22,293 nt of DNA, taken from the IMG/VR virus record IMGVR_UViG_3300034630_000006, positions 1 to 22,293 of that record; one strand, given 5' to 3'. The stretch comes from a virus. The notes under the pieces were generated by a model that saw nothing but the letters and a program-made list of their open reading frames with translations, was not told where the DNA came from and ran no database searches. Made by a program: the position numbers and the translations under genes. Of this stretch, positions 6,130 through 12,957 are shown piece after piece (position 1 is the first letter of the stretch; every line of letters starts with the position of its first letter).

Positions 6130-7080
6130 ATGACGAACGATAGTGCCAACCTGCCTTTCGGCGGGAGCAAAACCGTTGACCCCGCGACCGGGCTTGACGA
6201 TGCCGATCTCGATTTCTGGGAGCCTGAAGATGAGGCCAACCTGGAGCCGGGAGGGCTAAGCGGGTACGGCGCAGAAGAAGCCATTGACCAAGGCCACGAC
6301 GACACGGCCCATCCCGAAGACGAGCCGACTGATCCTGACGAGGATACGGCGGCCAACGACGACGCGGATTTTCTTGTTGTGCTCAAGGGTGGCGAGGAAG
6401 TGCCGTTTTCCGAGCTGAAGCTCGGCTACATGCGCGACCGCGACTACCGTCACAAGACGCAGGACATCGCCAACCGCGGGCGGGCTCTGGAGGGCATGGC
6501 AAGCCGGGTGGCCCAATCGGCCAACGCCTTTGCCAACCTCCTCGCCAGCCAGATCCCGCCGGAGCCGCCCGAACACATGGCGGCGCTCGACCCGGACGGC
6601 TATCGGCGGCAATGGGCACTGCACCAGGCGGGGCTCCAGAGGATCGACGAGGTGCTGTCGATTGCCGAGGCGCCGGCGACCGTGGTGGATGCCCTTTCGC
6701 AGGCTGCGAGTGACGAACAGCTGGACGTGGAAAATGCCAGGCTGATCGAAGCCTTTCCCGAAACGGCCGATGCGGAGGGGCGTCTCTCCTTCTTCGCCGG
6801 TGCTTTCGATGTAGCGGAAGCGCTCGGCTTTTCCGAGGCCGAGGTGCGGGAAGTGACCGATCATCGCCTTTTCAAGCTCGCGCACTATGCCCGTCTCGGC
6901 CTTGCCGCCGAACACGCGAAAAAGCGGGCGATGAGCAAGCTGAACAGGGCACCGGCAACGGTGGCGCGACCAAGGCCGGCAGGCAAGGCAGTGCAGGCGC
7001 CGGGCCGGAGCCGGGAAGCGATGCAGCGGCTGACCAAAAGCGGCTCCATCCGTGACGCCATGGGTGTCGACTTCGACTGA
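6130..7080 (+). CDS. head scaffolding protein
   Basis: The 316-residue protein has the layout of phage scaffolds: a very acidic, disordered N-terminus (about 15-82, rich in Asp and Glu), a short folded segment with EEVPFSELKLGYMRDRDYRHKTQ (about 90-112), a long helical middle, and a basic C-terminus (RAPATVARPRPAGKAVQAPG, then SIRDAMGVDFD) of the type that binds the capsid protein. The FSELKLGYMRDRDYRHKT string is characteristic of scaffolds that precede DUF5309/SU10-type capsid genes. It would guide procapsid assembly in the cytosol and be lost before DNA filling. The gene directly precedes the capsid gene, as expected. Confidence 0.85.
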   Translation: MTNDSANLPFGGSKTVDPATGLDDADLDFWEPEDEANLEPGGLSGYGAEEAIDQGHDDTAHPEDEPTDPDEDTAANDDADFLVVLKGGEEVPFSELKLGYMRDRDYRHKTQDIANRGRALEGMASRVAQSANAFANLLASQIPPEPPEHMAALDPDGYRRQWALHQAGLQRIDEVLSIAEAPATVVDALSQAASDEQLDVENARLIEAFPETADAEGRLSFFAGAFDVAEALGFSEAEVREVTDHRLFKLAHYARLGLAAEHAKKRAMSKLNRAPATVARPRPAGKAVQAPGRSREAMQRLTKSGSIRDAMGVDFD

Positions 7081-7196
7081 CCTATGGTCGCCTCCGCTCG
7101 ATACTCGTCACAAACAGAGTCCGGAAATCCGTCTATCCAGTTGTTTTGATTGGAAACTGTTCCGTATCCGCGCGTCACGACCAGGACTGATCTCTT

Positions 7197-7224
7197 AGCG
7201 CCTGTACCCTCGGGTGTGGGCGCT
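7197..7224 (+). other. RNA stem-loop in the capsid leader
   Basis: AGCGCC (7197-7202) pairs with GGCGCT (7219-7224), three G-U pairs continue the stem (7203-7205 with 7216-7218), and ACC/GGT closes it around a CTCG tetraloop. As RNA this is a continuous stem of about 12 pairs, ending 32 bases before the capsid ATG. It has no T run. A role in mRNA processing or stability of the highly expressed capsid gene is plausible but unproven. Confidence 0.5.
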
Positions 7225-7256
7225 CATGACCATCTCAATCAATCAAGGACACTATC

Positions 7257-8252
7257 ATGGCTGTCGTAGCAAACACCTTCACGACCTCGCAGGCCGTGGG
7301 CAACCGCGAGGATCTTTCCGACGTCGTTTCCCGCATTACGCCGGAGGATACGCCGATCTATTCGCTCATCGAAAAGGGCAAGTGCAACACGCACCACCCG
7401 GAATGGGAGACGGACGAACTGGCCGCGCCCGGCGAAAACATCCGCCAGGAAGGCGACGAATACACCTTCGGCACGATCATCGCTCCGACCAGGCTCGGCA
7501 ACTACACCCAGATTCTGCGCAAGGACTGGATCATCTCGGCCACCCAGGAAGTGGTGGCGGAAGCCGGCAACGTGCAGAAGCGCAAATACCAGAAGCTGAA
7601 GAAGGGCGTGGAGATCCGCAAGGATCTCGAATATGCGATCGCCGACACCAATGCTTCCGTCTCCGGCGCCACCCGTGAACTCGGCTCGCTGCCGACCTGG
7701 CTGACGACCAACGTCTCGCGCGGGGCAGGCGGCGCCAATGGCGGCTACAACCCGACGACGGGCCTGACGGTGTCGCCGACCGACGGCACGCAACGCCCCT
7801 TCACCAAGGCGATCCTCGACCAGGTGATGCAGACGGGCTACCAGAACGGCGCCAACTTCCGCCATGTCTCGGTTTCGCCTTACGTCAAGAGCGTGTTCGT
7901 CACCTTCATGTCCGACGCCAACGTGGCGCCGTTCCGCTACGCCGTCTCGCAGGGCGGCGAGCGCAACACGATCGTGGCGACCGCCGACTACTATGAAGGC
8001 CCGTTCGGCACCGTGATGATCCACCCGAACCGGGTGCAGGCGGGCAGCGCCAAGCTTGCGCGCAACGCCTACTTCCTCGACACCGACATGCTCTCCTTCC
8101 TCTGGCTGCGCAACATCCAGGAAGACAAGGCGGTGGCCAAGACCGGCGACGCGGACAAGGGCGTGATCATCGGCGAGGGAACGCTGAAGGTGCACAACGA
8201 AAAGGGCCTCGGCGTTGCGGCCGACTTGTTTGGGTTGAGCGCTGCGAGCTGA
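7257..8252 (+). CDS. major capsid protein (DUF5309 / SU10-like)
   Basis: The 331-residue product is recognisable as a DUF5309-type major capsid protein (HK97 fold). It begins NTFTTSQAVGNREDLSDVV, continues with RITPEDTPIYSLIEKGK, EWETDELAAP, and TQILRKDWIISATQEVV, and ends with the typical DMLSFLWLRNIQED ... HNEKGLGVAADLFGL. AAGGA lies 7 bases upstream of the ATG. It follows the scaffold gene. A second, broken copy of its 3' end is found at 11220-11448. A stem-loop follows at 8309-8330, after which the order of head genes is interrupted by a 4.5-kb accessory block. Confidence 0.93.
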   Translation: MAVVANTFTTSQAVGNREDLSDVVSRITPEDTPIYSLIEKGKCNTHHPEWETDELAAPGENIRQEGDEYTFGTIIAPTRLGNYTQILRKDWIISATQEVVAEAGNVQKRKYQKLKKGVEIRKDLEYAIADTNASVSGATRELGSLPTWLTTNVSRGAGGANGGYNPTTGLTVSPTDGTQRPFTKAILDQVMQTGYQNGANFRHVSVSPYVKSVFVTFMSDANVAPFRYAVSQGGERNTIVATADYYEGPFGTVMIHPNRVQAGSAKLARNAYFLDTDMLSFLWLRNIQEDKAVAKTGDADKGVIIGEGTLKVHNEKGLGVAADLFGLSAAS

Positions 8253-8308
8253 TCGAGCGGAATAGGCCTTTCTCGCGCACCGATACCTAACCGGAGCGCT
8301 GACGGCTT

Positions 8309-8330
8309 GAGCGGCTTCAAGGAGCCGCTC
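8309..8330 (+). other. stem-loop downstream of the capsid gene
   Basis: GAGCGGCT (8309-8316) and AGCCGCTC (8323-8330) form a perfect 8-bp stem with a 6-base loop, about 57 bases after the capsid stop. No T run follows, so it may be a decayed or Rho-assisted terminator. Its stem resembles the intact terminator at 12746-12773, which may be where the capsid transcript originally ended. Confidence 0.5.
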
Positions 8331-8409
8331 TCGCTCGTCGGCGCCTTTGCGGGCTGCGCTCGCAATAGAGGGCACGCGTAAAACGAAACCGAGCTATGAG
8401 AGGTACAGT

Positions 8410-9228
8410 GTGACCAAACAGGACAAACCGCTGAATTCGATGGGGCTACCCGTCAGAATCCAATCCGTTCGAGAGGCGATGGGGTACTTCGACGAAAATC
8501 CGATATTGACCGGCAACAAGGCTTTTGCCGACGTGGAGGCGCGGCGCGGTGAGAACGCACTCTTCAAGCATCCGCCGCCGAGCGAACTTATGAACGGCGA
8601 TTTTCGCAAGGCACCGATGCACTTTCGCGGTACGCTGACGGATACCACGAAGTTCAGCAAGCAACATCAGGCGGTGCCAACCGAGCGCCTAAAGCCGACC
8701 ACGGACTACGACAAACTCTCGGATAACATCGCGTTGCGTCTGAAGCGAGATCTGCAACGGGATCTGATCATGACCGAACAGGACGCTGCCGCCTTCGTCG
8801 GAAATTTCGACCACGAAAGCGGCGGATTCGGACGGGTGTTCGGCAATTTGTGGCAAAATGGCCGGGTAAACGGAAATGCTTATGGCTATCCGCAATGGGA
8901 CGATCGCAGGGAAGCTTTCTTCAACTGGGCGGAAGAGCGCGGGCTGCCGCCCGAATCCTATGAGGCAAATTATGGCTTCATAAAGCACGAACTCCTCAAT
9001 GGCGAGCGTGGTGTACGGGAGCCGTTGTCGACTGCCAAGGATATCGACGACGCTACATACGTCGTCGCCGACAAGTACGAGCGTCCCAACCCCGCCAAGA
9101 TGAAGCTTGGAGAGCGTCAAGAGTTGGCGCGGCGAGCGCTGGGGCTTCCGGATTACTCTGTCGAGACACCCGTTCCCCCTGCCAATCCGATGCGCAATCC
9201 CATCTCAGATCCACCCTGGCGGCGCTAG
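8410..9228 (+). CDS. phage tail-lysozyme-domain protein
   Basis: From the GTG at 8410 (AGAGG upstream) the product is 272 residues. Residues about 115-245 match the phage tail lysozyme pattern: TEQDAAAFVGNFDHESGGFG with the probable catalytic Glu at 136, YGYPQWDDRREAFFNWAEERG, NYGFIKHELLNGERG and a final YVVADKYERPNPA. The ~110 residues before it have no recognised domain and could anchor it in the particle. Such enzymes cut peptidoglycan during DNA entry, unlike the endolysin at 20527. Because it has no signal peptide, a virion role is more likely than secretion. Its place right after the capsid gene, inside an accessory block, is unusual, since these domains normally sit with tail genes. 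An alternative is an effector or lysis accessory. Confidence 0.75.
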   Translation: MTKQDKPLNSMGLPVRIQSVREAMGYFDENPILTGNKAFADVEARRGENALFKHPPPSELMNGDFRKAPMHFRGTLTDTTKFSKQHQAVPTERLKPTTDYDKLSDNIALRLKRDLQRDLIMTEQDAAAFVGNFDHESGGFGRVFGNLWQNGRVNGNAYGYPQWDDRREAFFNWAEERGLPPESYEANYGFIKHELLNGERGVREPLSTAKDIDDATYVVADKYERPNPAKMKLGERQELARRALGLPDYSVETPVPPANPMRNPISDPPWRR

Positions 9229-9368
9229 GCGGCATCAAGGGTGTGGCCGTGGCCGAAGGACGGTCGTGTCACAGTTCACACGATTCCGCTGCCATTACCG
9301 AGTTCGTCAAGGCGGCAACTGTGGTTGGCTGTGCCGGGTAAAAGATACGATTTCTTCTCAACAATGCC

Positions 9369-9397
9369 TTGTGTTCGTTCTCTTAATGTTCTACAAG
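9369..9397 (+). promoter_or_regulatory. SOS promoter with a perfect LexA-type box
   Basis: GTTCTCTTAATGTTC at 9377-9391 matches GTTC-N7-GTTC exactly. It fills the 17-base spacer between TTGTGT (9369-9374) and TACAAG (9392-9397), so bound LexA would block polymerase. It lies 123 bases before the start of the triple-repeat gene at 9521. The arrangement is repeated at 11679-11707. Confidence 0.75.
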
Positions 9398-9520
9398 TTT
9401 TGCGAGTGAACAACGTTGATCGTACCGGTTGAATTCGCCGGTGCGCTCAGTATCGGCCCCCGCGTGCACTCTCAGTTTCCCATTCATTAGAGAGCGTCCG
9501 GCGTTGGCCTTGGAGGGATC

Positions 9521-11170
9521 GTGTTCAGGTGGTGCGTGTCGGCCCTGGCGGCCTTGTTTGTCTTGAGTTCGGCGATCCCGGCGGCGTCCTCGCAACCGTC
9601 ATCCGGCAGTGCAAGACAGGTTTTTGGCGCGTTCCTCGCCTGCAAGGCGGACATCTTTTCGCTTCTCGGCGGTGACAGGGCGGATTTTGGCGCAGCAGTG
9701 ATCGGGCCCTATGACTGGAGCATGTCGGATGGTGTCACAGGGCAAACGATCGCGTTCGCGGCGCCTGTCGACGTCGGTAGCCTGTCGCTCACCGGCTATG
9801 TCCAGTTTGAGGCCGTCGGCATTGCTGTTCCGCACTTCACGTGGGGTTTTGAGGTCGAGCGGCGCGTATCTGACGTCGCCAAGGCGATCGAGGCAATGCT
9901 TCCCGGTGCCAGGTTCGTGGCAAAGGATGGTGGTGCGCTCGAGTTGAAGCTCGATGCCCAATCGGTTCCGCAGGGCGACGCATCGGTCGCGCCGGAGGAC
10001 AGTTACAGAAAAATCGTCGTTCGCCAGGCAAACGATCCTTCGCGATCCTTCGTCATGTGTGACGCGTCCAAGGATCGAATGGCGGAACTGACGACCGATG
10101 AGGAGACTGGCAGGAGGCGCCTCCCGGACGCTGAGGACCTGTTCCCACCGGCGAGGCGGCCAGCCGTCAAGACCAACCATGTTCTTGACGCGTTCGTCGC
10201 CTGCAAGCCCTCTTTCTTCGAGGTGTTGAAGGCTGAAAGACGCATCTTCCCGCGGGTCCGTATCGAGCCTTGGGAGAGCCCGGACAACGCGCCTCACATT
10301 CCCGAAGCGGAGAAGACCTACAACGAAACCGTGACATTCGAACACCTGGTCGAGATTGGTGGCCTCCGCATCGTCCGGTTCTTTCAACGAAAGACGGTTC
10401 AGTCTGGTGAACCGACGCGCTTTGCCTGGGCCCTTCAGGTCGCTCAAACGCCCGATGGAGCCGCTCGTGCTATCTCGGCTCAGTACGGTGCGAGATTTAC
10501 GGATTACTGGAGTTTGGTTGACAAGGATGTCGGTGCCACGCCGGTTTCGCAGCACCTGACGTTGCGTTCCTACTTCGATCCCGATGAGCAGGCGACGGTA
10601 ACCTGCGCACCCGACGAAGCCGAGACGAAGGACTTTCGCCTGCCGGAAGCAGCCGAGACCTTCGGCTGGGCCCAACTTGGGCCACCACCGGTGGGCCGCG
10701 GCAACCGGCTGATCAATGCGCTGCTGCAATGCCGGGCGGATTTCTTCGAGGCGCTGGGCGAGGAAAAAAATGCTTTCGGCAAGGTGGCGTTCAAGCAGGC
10801 CGCCGGCCCATACCGCAAGGATGGAGACGCAGAACGCGCGCCAATGCGTGTGGCGTTCGAAAAGCCGGTCTATGCCTCGGGCTTCACGCTGACAGGATAC
10901 ATTCAGCGGCGCGTGAATGTTGCAGGCGAGATGAAACTGAGATGGGGTTTTCAATCACCGGACGGCATGAGCAGGATCGAGCGGACCACGGAGAGACGCA
11001 CAGGAAGCGTTCGTGTGTCCGGCAAGGGGTGGTTGTTCGACCTTGAGACCGACGAAACCGGCTACACACCGTCTTCGGATCTCGAGTTTGACGAGGGATT
11101 CTTGGGGTGCACGACGCCGCTCGCATCAGGCATGGAACTGCTGAAATCCGGTGACCTCTTTTTGAAATAA
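9521..11170 (+). CDS. secreted protein with three Cys-bracketed repeat domains
   Basis: The 549-residue protein starts at a GTG with GGAGGG just upstream and has a Sec signal peptide (cleavage near AASS-Q25). Three domains follow, each opening with a Cys in an [AL]xxC[KR]xxFFxxL-like motif and closing with a Cys: C41-C180, C228-C362, C404-C530. Domains 1 and 3 share a central xFxxPVxxxxxxLTGYxQ motif and W-G-F about a dozen residues on; domain 2 is more diverged. The Cys pairs suggest one disulfide per domain in the periplasm or outside the cell. Apart from C5 in the signal peptide there are no other Cys. I do not recognise the family. One further copy of the domain is in the protein at 11767-12459. 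A perfect LexA-type box precedes the gene, so it is probably induced with DNA damage. Superinfection exclusion or lysis control are guesses only. Confidence 0.85.
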   Translation: MFRWCVSALAALFVLSSAIPAASSQPSSGSARQVFGAFLACKADIFSLLGGDRADFGAAVIGPYDWSMSDGVTGQTIAFAAPVDVGSLSLTGYVQFEAVGIAVPHFTWGFEVERRVSDVAKAIEAMLPGARFVAKDGGALELKLDAQSVPQGDASVAPEDSYRKIVVRQANDPSRSFVMCDASKDRMAELTTDEETGRRRLPDAEDLFPPARRPAVKTNHVLDAFVACKPSFFEVLKAERRIFPRVRIEPWESPDNAPHIPEAEKTYNETVTFEHLVEIGGLRIVRFFQRKTVQSGEPTRFAWALQVAQTPDGAARAISAQYGARFTDYWSLVDKDVGATPVSQHLTLRSYFDPDEQATVTCAPDEAETKDFRLPEAAETFGWAQLGPPPVGRGNRLINALLQCRADFFEALGEEKNAFGKVAFKQAAGPYRKDGDAERAPMRVAFEKPVYASGFTLTGYIQRRVNVAGEMKLRWGFQSPDGMSRIERTTERRTGSVRVSGKGWLFDLETDETGYTPSSDLEFDEGFLGCTTPLASGMELLKSGDLFLK

Positions 11171-11219
11171 GACACGGGGCCGAAGAACGGCAATAGGCTC
11201 TTCCGCCAACGCCATTGCG

Positions 11220-11448
11220 CGTCTCGCGCGGGGCAGGCGGGCAGCGCGAATCTCGCGCGCAACGCCTACTTCCTCGACACCGACATGCTCTCCTTCCTCT
11301 GGCTGCGCAACATCCAGGAGGACAAGGCGGTGGCCAAAGCCGGCGACGCCGACAAGGGCTGATCATCGGCGAGGGTACGTTGAAGGTGCACAACGAAAAG
11401 GGCCTCGGCGTTGCCGCAGATCTGTTTTGGCTGAGTGCTGCGAATTGA
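11220..11448 (+). pseudogene. remnant of a second major capsid gene (3' end)
   Basis: Positions 11233-11448 match the last ~218 bases of the capsid gene (8036-8252) with about 20 differences by eye, mostly at third codon positions. The preceding bases (11220-11240) match an earlier part of the capsid gene (7712-7732) perfectly. The two parts join at an 8-base microhomology (GCAGGCGG), which corresponds to a 311-base internal deletion and shifts the frame. One base is also missing in GACAAGGGC-TGATC (near 11361), a second frameshift. The fragment has no start and cannot make capsid. Because the differences are largely silent, it comes from a related but separate phage capsid gene and is not a fresh copy of 7257-8252. 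Confidence 0.9.
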
Positions 11449-11678
11449 TCCCGGAGTCCTGCACATTGGAAAGGGGTGGACATTGGTTCGCCCCCGATCG
11501 ATCGAAAACTCGCTGCAGAGGCTGCCGTCGGGGCGAGCAGTGCGACGAGCATTCCGCTCTTGCCGTGGAGGCACTGCACGAAAAGCGGGATCTGCAGCGG
11601 ATGCAGGCTAACGTCGATGGCTGGCCGTCAAAACCTCCTCTGCACCGCATAAGCTGTGGAGATGGTTGGATTTCAACC
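11449..11678 (+). other. intergenic stretch after the capsid remnant
   Basis: No gene is supported. Short ORFs overlap in all frames with irregular composition and no ribosome binding sites. It may contain further decayed phage sequence, but I could not match it to anything else in the window. Confidence 0.3.
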
Positions 11679-11707
11679 TTGTGTTTGTTCTTGAAATGTT
11701 CTAGTAG
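11679..11707 (+). promoter_or_regulatory. SOS promoter with a perfect LexA-type box
   Basis: GTTCTTGAAATGTTC at 11687-11701 matches GTTC-N7-GTTC exactly. As in the promoter at 9369, it occupies the 17-base gap between TTGTGT (11679-11684) and a -10-like TAGTAG (11702-11707), and the preceding CCTTGTGTT is shared. The predicted leader to the domain gene is only ~35-60 bases long. Confidence 0.72.
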
Positions 11708-11766
11708 GCTGATGTCTGGTTACGCTCTGCAAATGAGGAGGCGGCACGAAGAGGTGGCTAAAGGTA

Positions 11767-12459
11767 TTGGTCTACACCGTTGTCACTCTCTTCGGGCTGT
11801 TCGTCGTGCTGGTCGGGCTGGTGTTGGCGACAATCGATCCCTATTCGTTTGAAGACATGAGCCGCGGCGGAATCTGCGAAAGAAGCGGTGGTGTAGTAGC
11901 GCCGGAATGCGCAATGCCACCGGAGAGCGCCGAGAAGGTGTTGGCTGCATTGCTCACGTGCGACGCCCAATTCTTCAAGACCCTTGACGAAGAGAAGGCT
12001 GTTTTCAAGAGGGCGAATATCGTGGCTCACCCTTACAACCTTCTCGACGCAGGCGAGCCGCGGACTTCCGTTGTGCCGTTCTCTCAGCCCGTCGAGGCGT
12101 ACGGACTTCACCTCACCGGTTACACGCAACAGGCCGTGCGGGGAAAGAGCGACTACGCGTGGGGGTTTTATGCGTCGGAACAGCCTGACGACGTCGAGCG
12201 CGCACTGGAAGCAGCCCGCAGCGACGCGCTTGCAGCAAACCCACGCGCCGGCGCGTTCGTGATAACGGCATCCGACACCCCTGATTTTCCTGGAACACGG
12301 CTTGGTTGTCGCGTTGCCGGGGATGGCGCCTCCACCATCGAGGACTTGCCGTCGGTTTACGATCTGTTCCTGTCTCGAGACATCACTACTTCACTCTTCG
12401 ACAAGTTCGATCTCTTCGTCGCGTCGGCGATGAAGACCGTTTCGGATTTTGGGCGATAG
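11767..12459 (+). CDS. membrane-anchored single-domain relative of the triple-repeat protein
   Basis: The frame opens with a hydrophobic segment (VYTVVTLFGLFVVLVGLVLAT), probably an uncleaved signal anchor, then a short linker with two Cys and one copy of the Cys-bracketed domain: LAALLTCDAQFFKTLDEEKAVF (C65), VPFSQPVEAYGLHLTGYTQQ, YAWGF, closing with TRLGC (C181). The listed start is a TTG, the first standard start in frame, giving 230 residues. However, seven codons earlier an ACG at 11746 would give (M)KRWLKVLVYTVV, a typical anchor start, and GAGGAGG sits 4 bases before it. So the true start may be ACG or a mutated ATG. The domain is shared with 9521-11170 and both genes have the same SOS promoter design. 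Function unknown; predicted to face the periplasm. Confidence 0.75.
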   Translation: MVYTVVTLFGLFVVLVGLVLATIDPYSFEDMSRGGICERSGGVVAPECAMPPESAEKVLAALLTCDAQFFKTLDEEKAVFKRANIVAHPYNLLDAGEPRTSVVPFSQPVEAYGLHLTGYTQQAVRGKSDYAWGFYASEQPDDVERALEAARSDALAANPRAGAFVITASDTPDFPGTRLGCRVAGDGASTIEDLPSVYDLFLSRDITTSLFDKFDLFVASAMKTVSDFGR

Positions 12460-12745
12460 AAAGATCCTGTCCACGATCGTCGAGGCATGCGGGTGGCCAC
12501 GTCGTCACCTTGGCCGTTGATGTTCAACTCAGTCTTGGCGGCTTGCTGAGCGGGGCGGCGGCAATGTTGCGTCGGCACCGCGGAGCAGGACTTCCCACCT
12601 GAACGGCGGTATTTGGCTCCCGCCCGTGCACCTGAGCACGTTGGGGCCCGGAACGGGCGCTGCGAATATTGATGGATGACACCAGCCCCTCCGGTGCGGG
12701 CGCCTGACCCGCGCCCGATCCTCTTCCAGAAGAACAATTGTTGCC
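12460..12745 (+). other. intergenic stretch with a stem-loop before the terminator
   Basis: No gene is supported. CGGGCGC (12697-12703) and GCGCCCG (12711-12717) form a perfect 7-bp stem with a 7-base loop, and smaller hairpins lie around 12630-12660. No clear promoter for the downstream connector operon is visible. Confidence 0.35.
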
Positions 12746-12773
12746 AAGGCGGCTCTCCGGAGCCGCCTTTTTT
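12746..12773 (+). terminator. Rho-independent terminator
   Basis: GGCGGCTC (12748-12755) and GAGCCGCC (12760-12767) form a perfect stem, extended by AA/TT, with a TCCG loop, followed by six T (12768-12773). It is the best intrinsic terminator in the window. It ends just before the connector operon and may be the original capsid terminator, now separated from the capsid gene by the accessory block. Confidence 0.9.
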
Positions 12774-12786
12774 CATGGAGATTTTT

Positions 12787-12954
12787 ATGTCCGAAGCAAA
12801 GAAACCTGTTCCGGTCCGTCTCGTCTACGACGTCTGGTTCCAGGAAGGGGAACGCGCGGCCGCCGGCGCGATCGTATGCGTCAGCCTGGAACAGGCCAAG
12901 GCGTTGATCGCCGCTGGCAAGGCGGAGCGCGCCGACCCGCTGCCTGGGGAGTGA
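12787..12954 (+). CDS. small conserved phage head protein, 55 aa
   Basis: GGAG six bases upstream supports the ATG at 12787 (MSEAKKPVPVRLVYDVWFQEG). The protein reads as a small beta-barrel type: RLVYDVWFQEGERAAAGAIVCVSLEQAKALIAAGKAERADPLPGE. The pattern 'hydrophobic strand - D-W - G - ARxAAGxxV - AxxLIxAGxAERADP' is common in short phage proteins located after capsid genes, which I recall as the DUF7210 type. It starts right after the terminator, 3 bases before the next gene. A structural or head-decoration role is possible but not shown. An in-frame ATG at 12775 would add four residues. Confidence 0.7.
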   Translation: MSEAKKPVPVRLVYDVWFQEGERAAAGAIVCVSLEQAKALIAAGKAERADPLPGE

Positions 12955-12957
12955 GCC

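Noticed and set aside
7141-7170. Possible sigma-70 promoter before the capsid gene (TTGTTT ... TATCCG)
   Set aside because: The -10 match is only three of six with an 18-base spacer; too weak to claim.
7239-8375. 378-codon open frame on the minus strand
   Set aside because: Shadow of the major capsid gene, which is clearly recognised on the plus strand.
9599-10954. 451-codon open frame on the minus strand
   Set aside because: It is the complement of the triple-domain gene. Its composition is poor in protein-like patterns, and the plus frame has a signal peptide, repeats and a ribosome binding site.
11215-11448. 77-codon plus-strand ORF over the capsid remnant
   Set aside because: The frame reads out of phase until the one-base deletion and only then rejoins capsid sequence; it is a by-product of two frameshifts.
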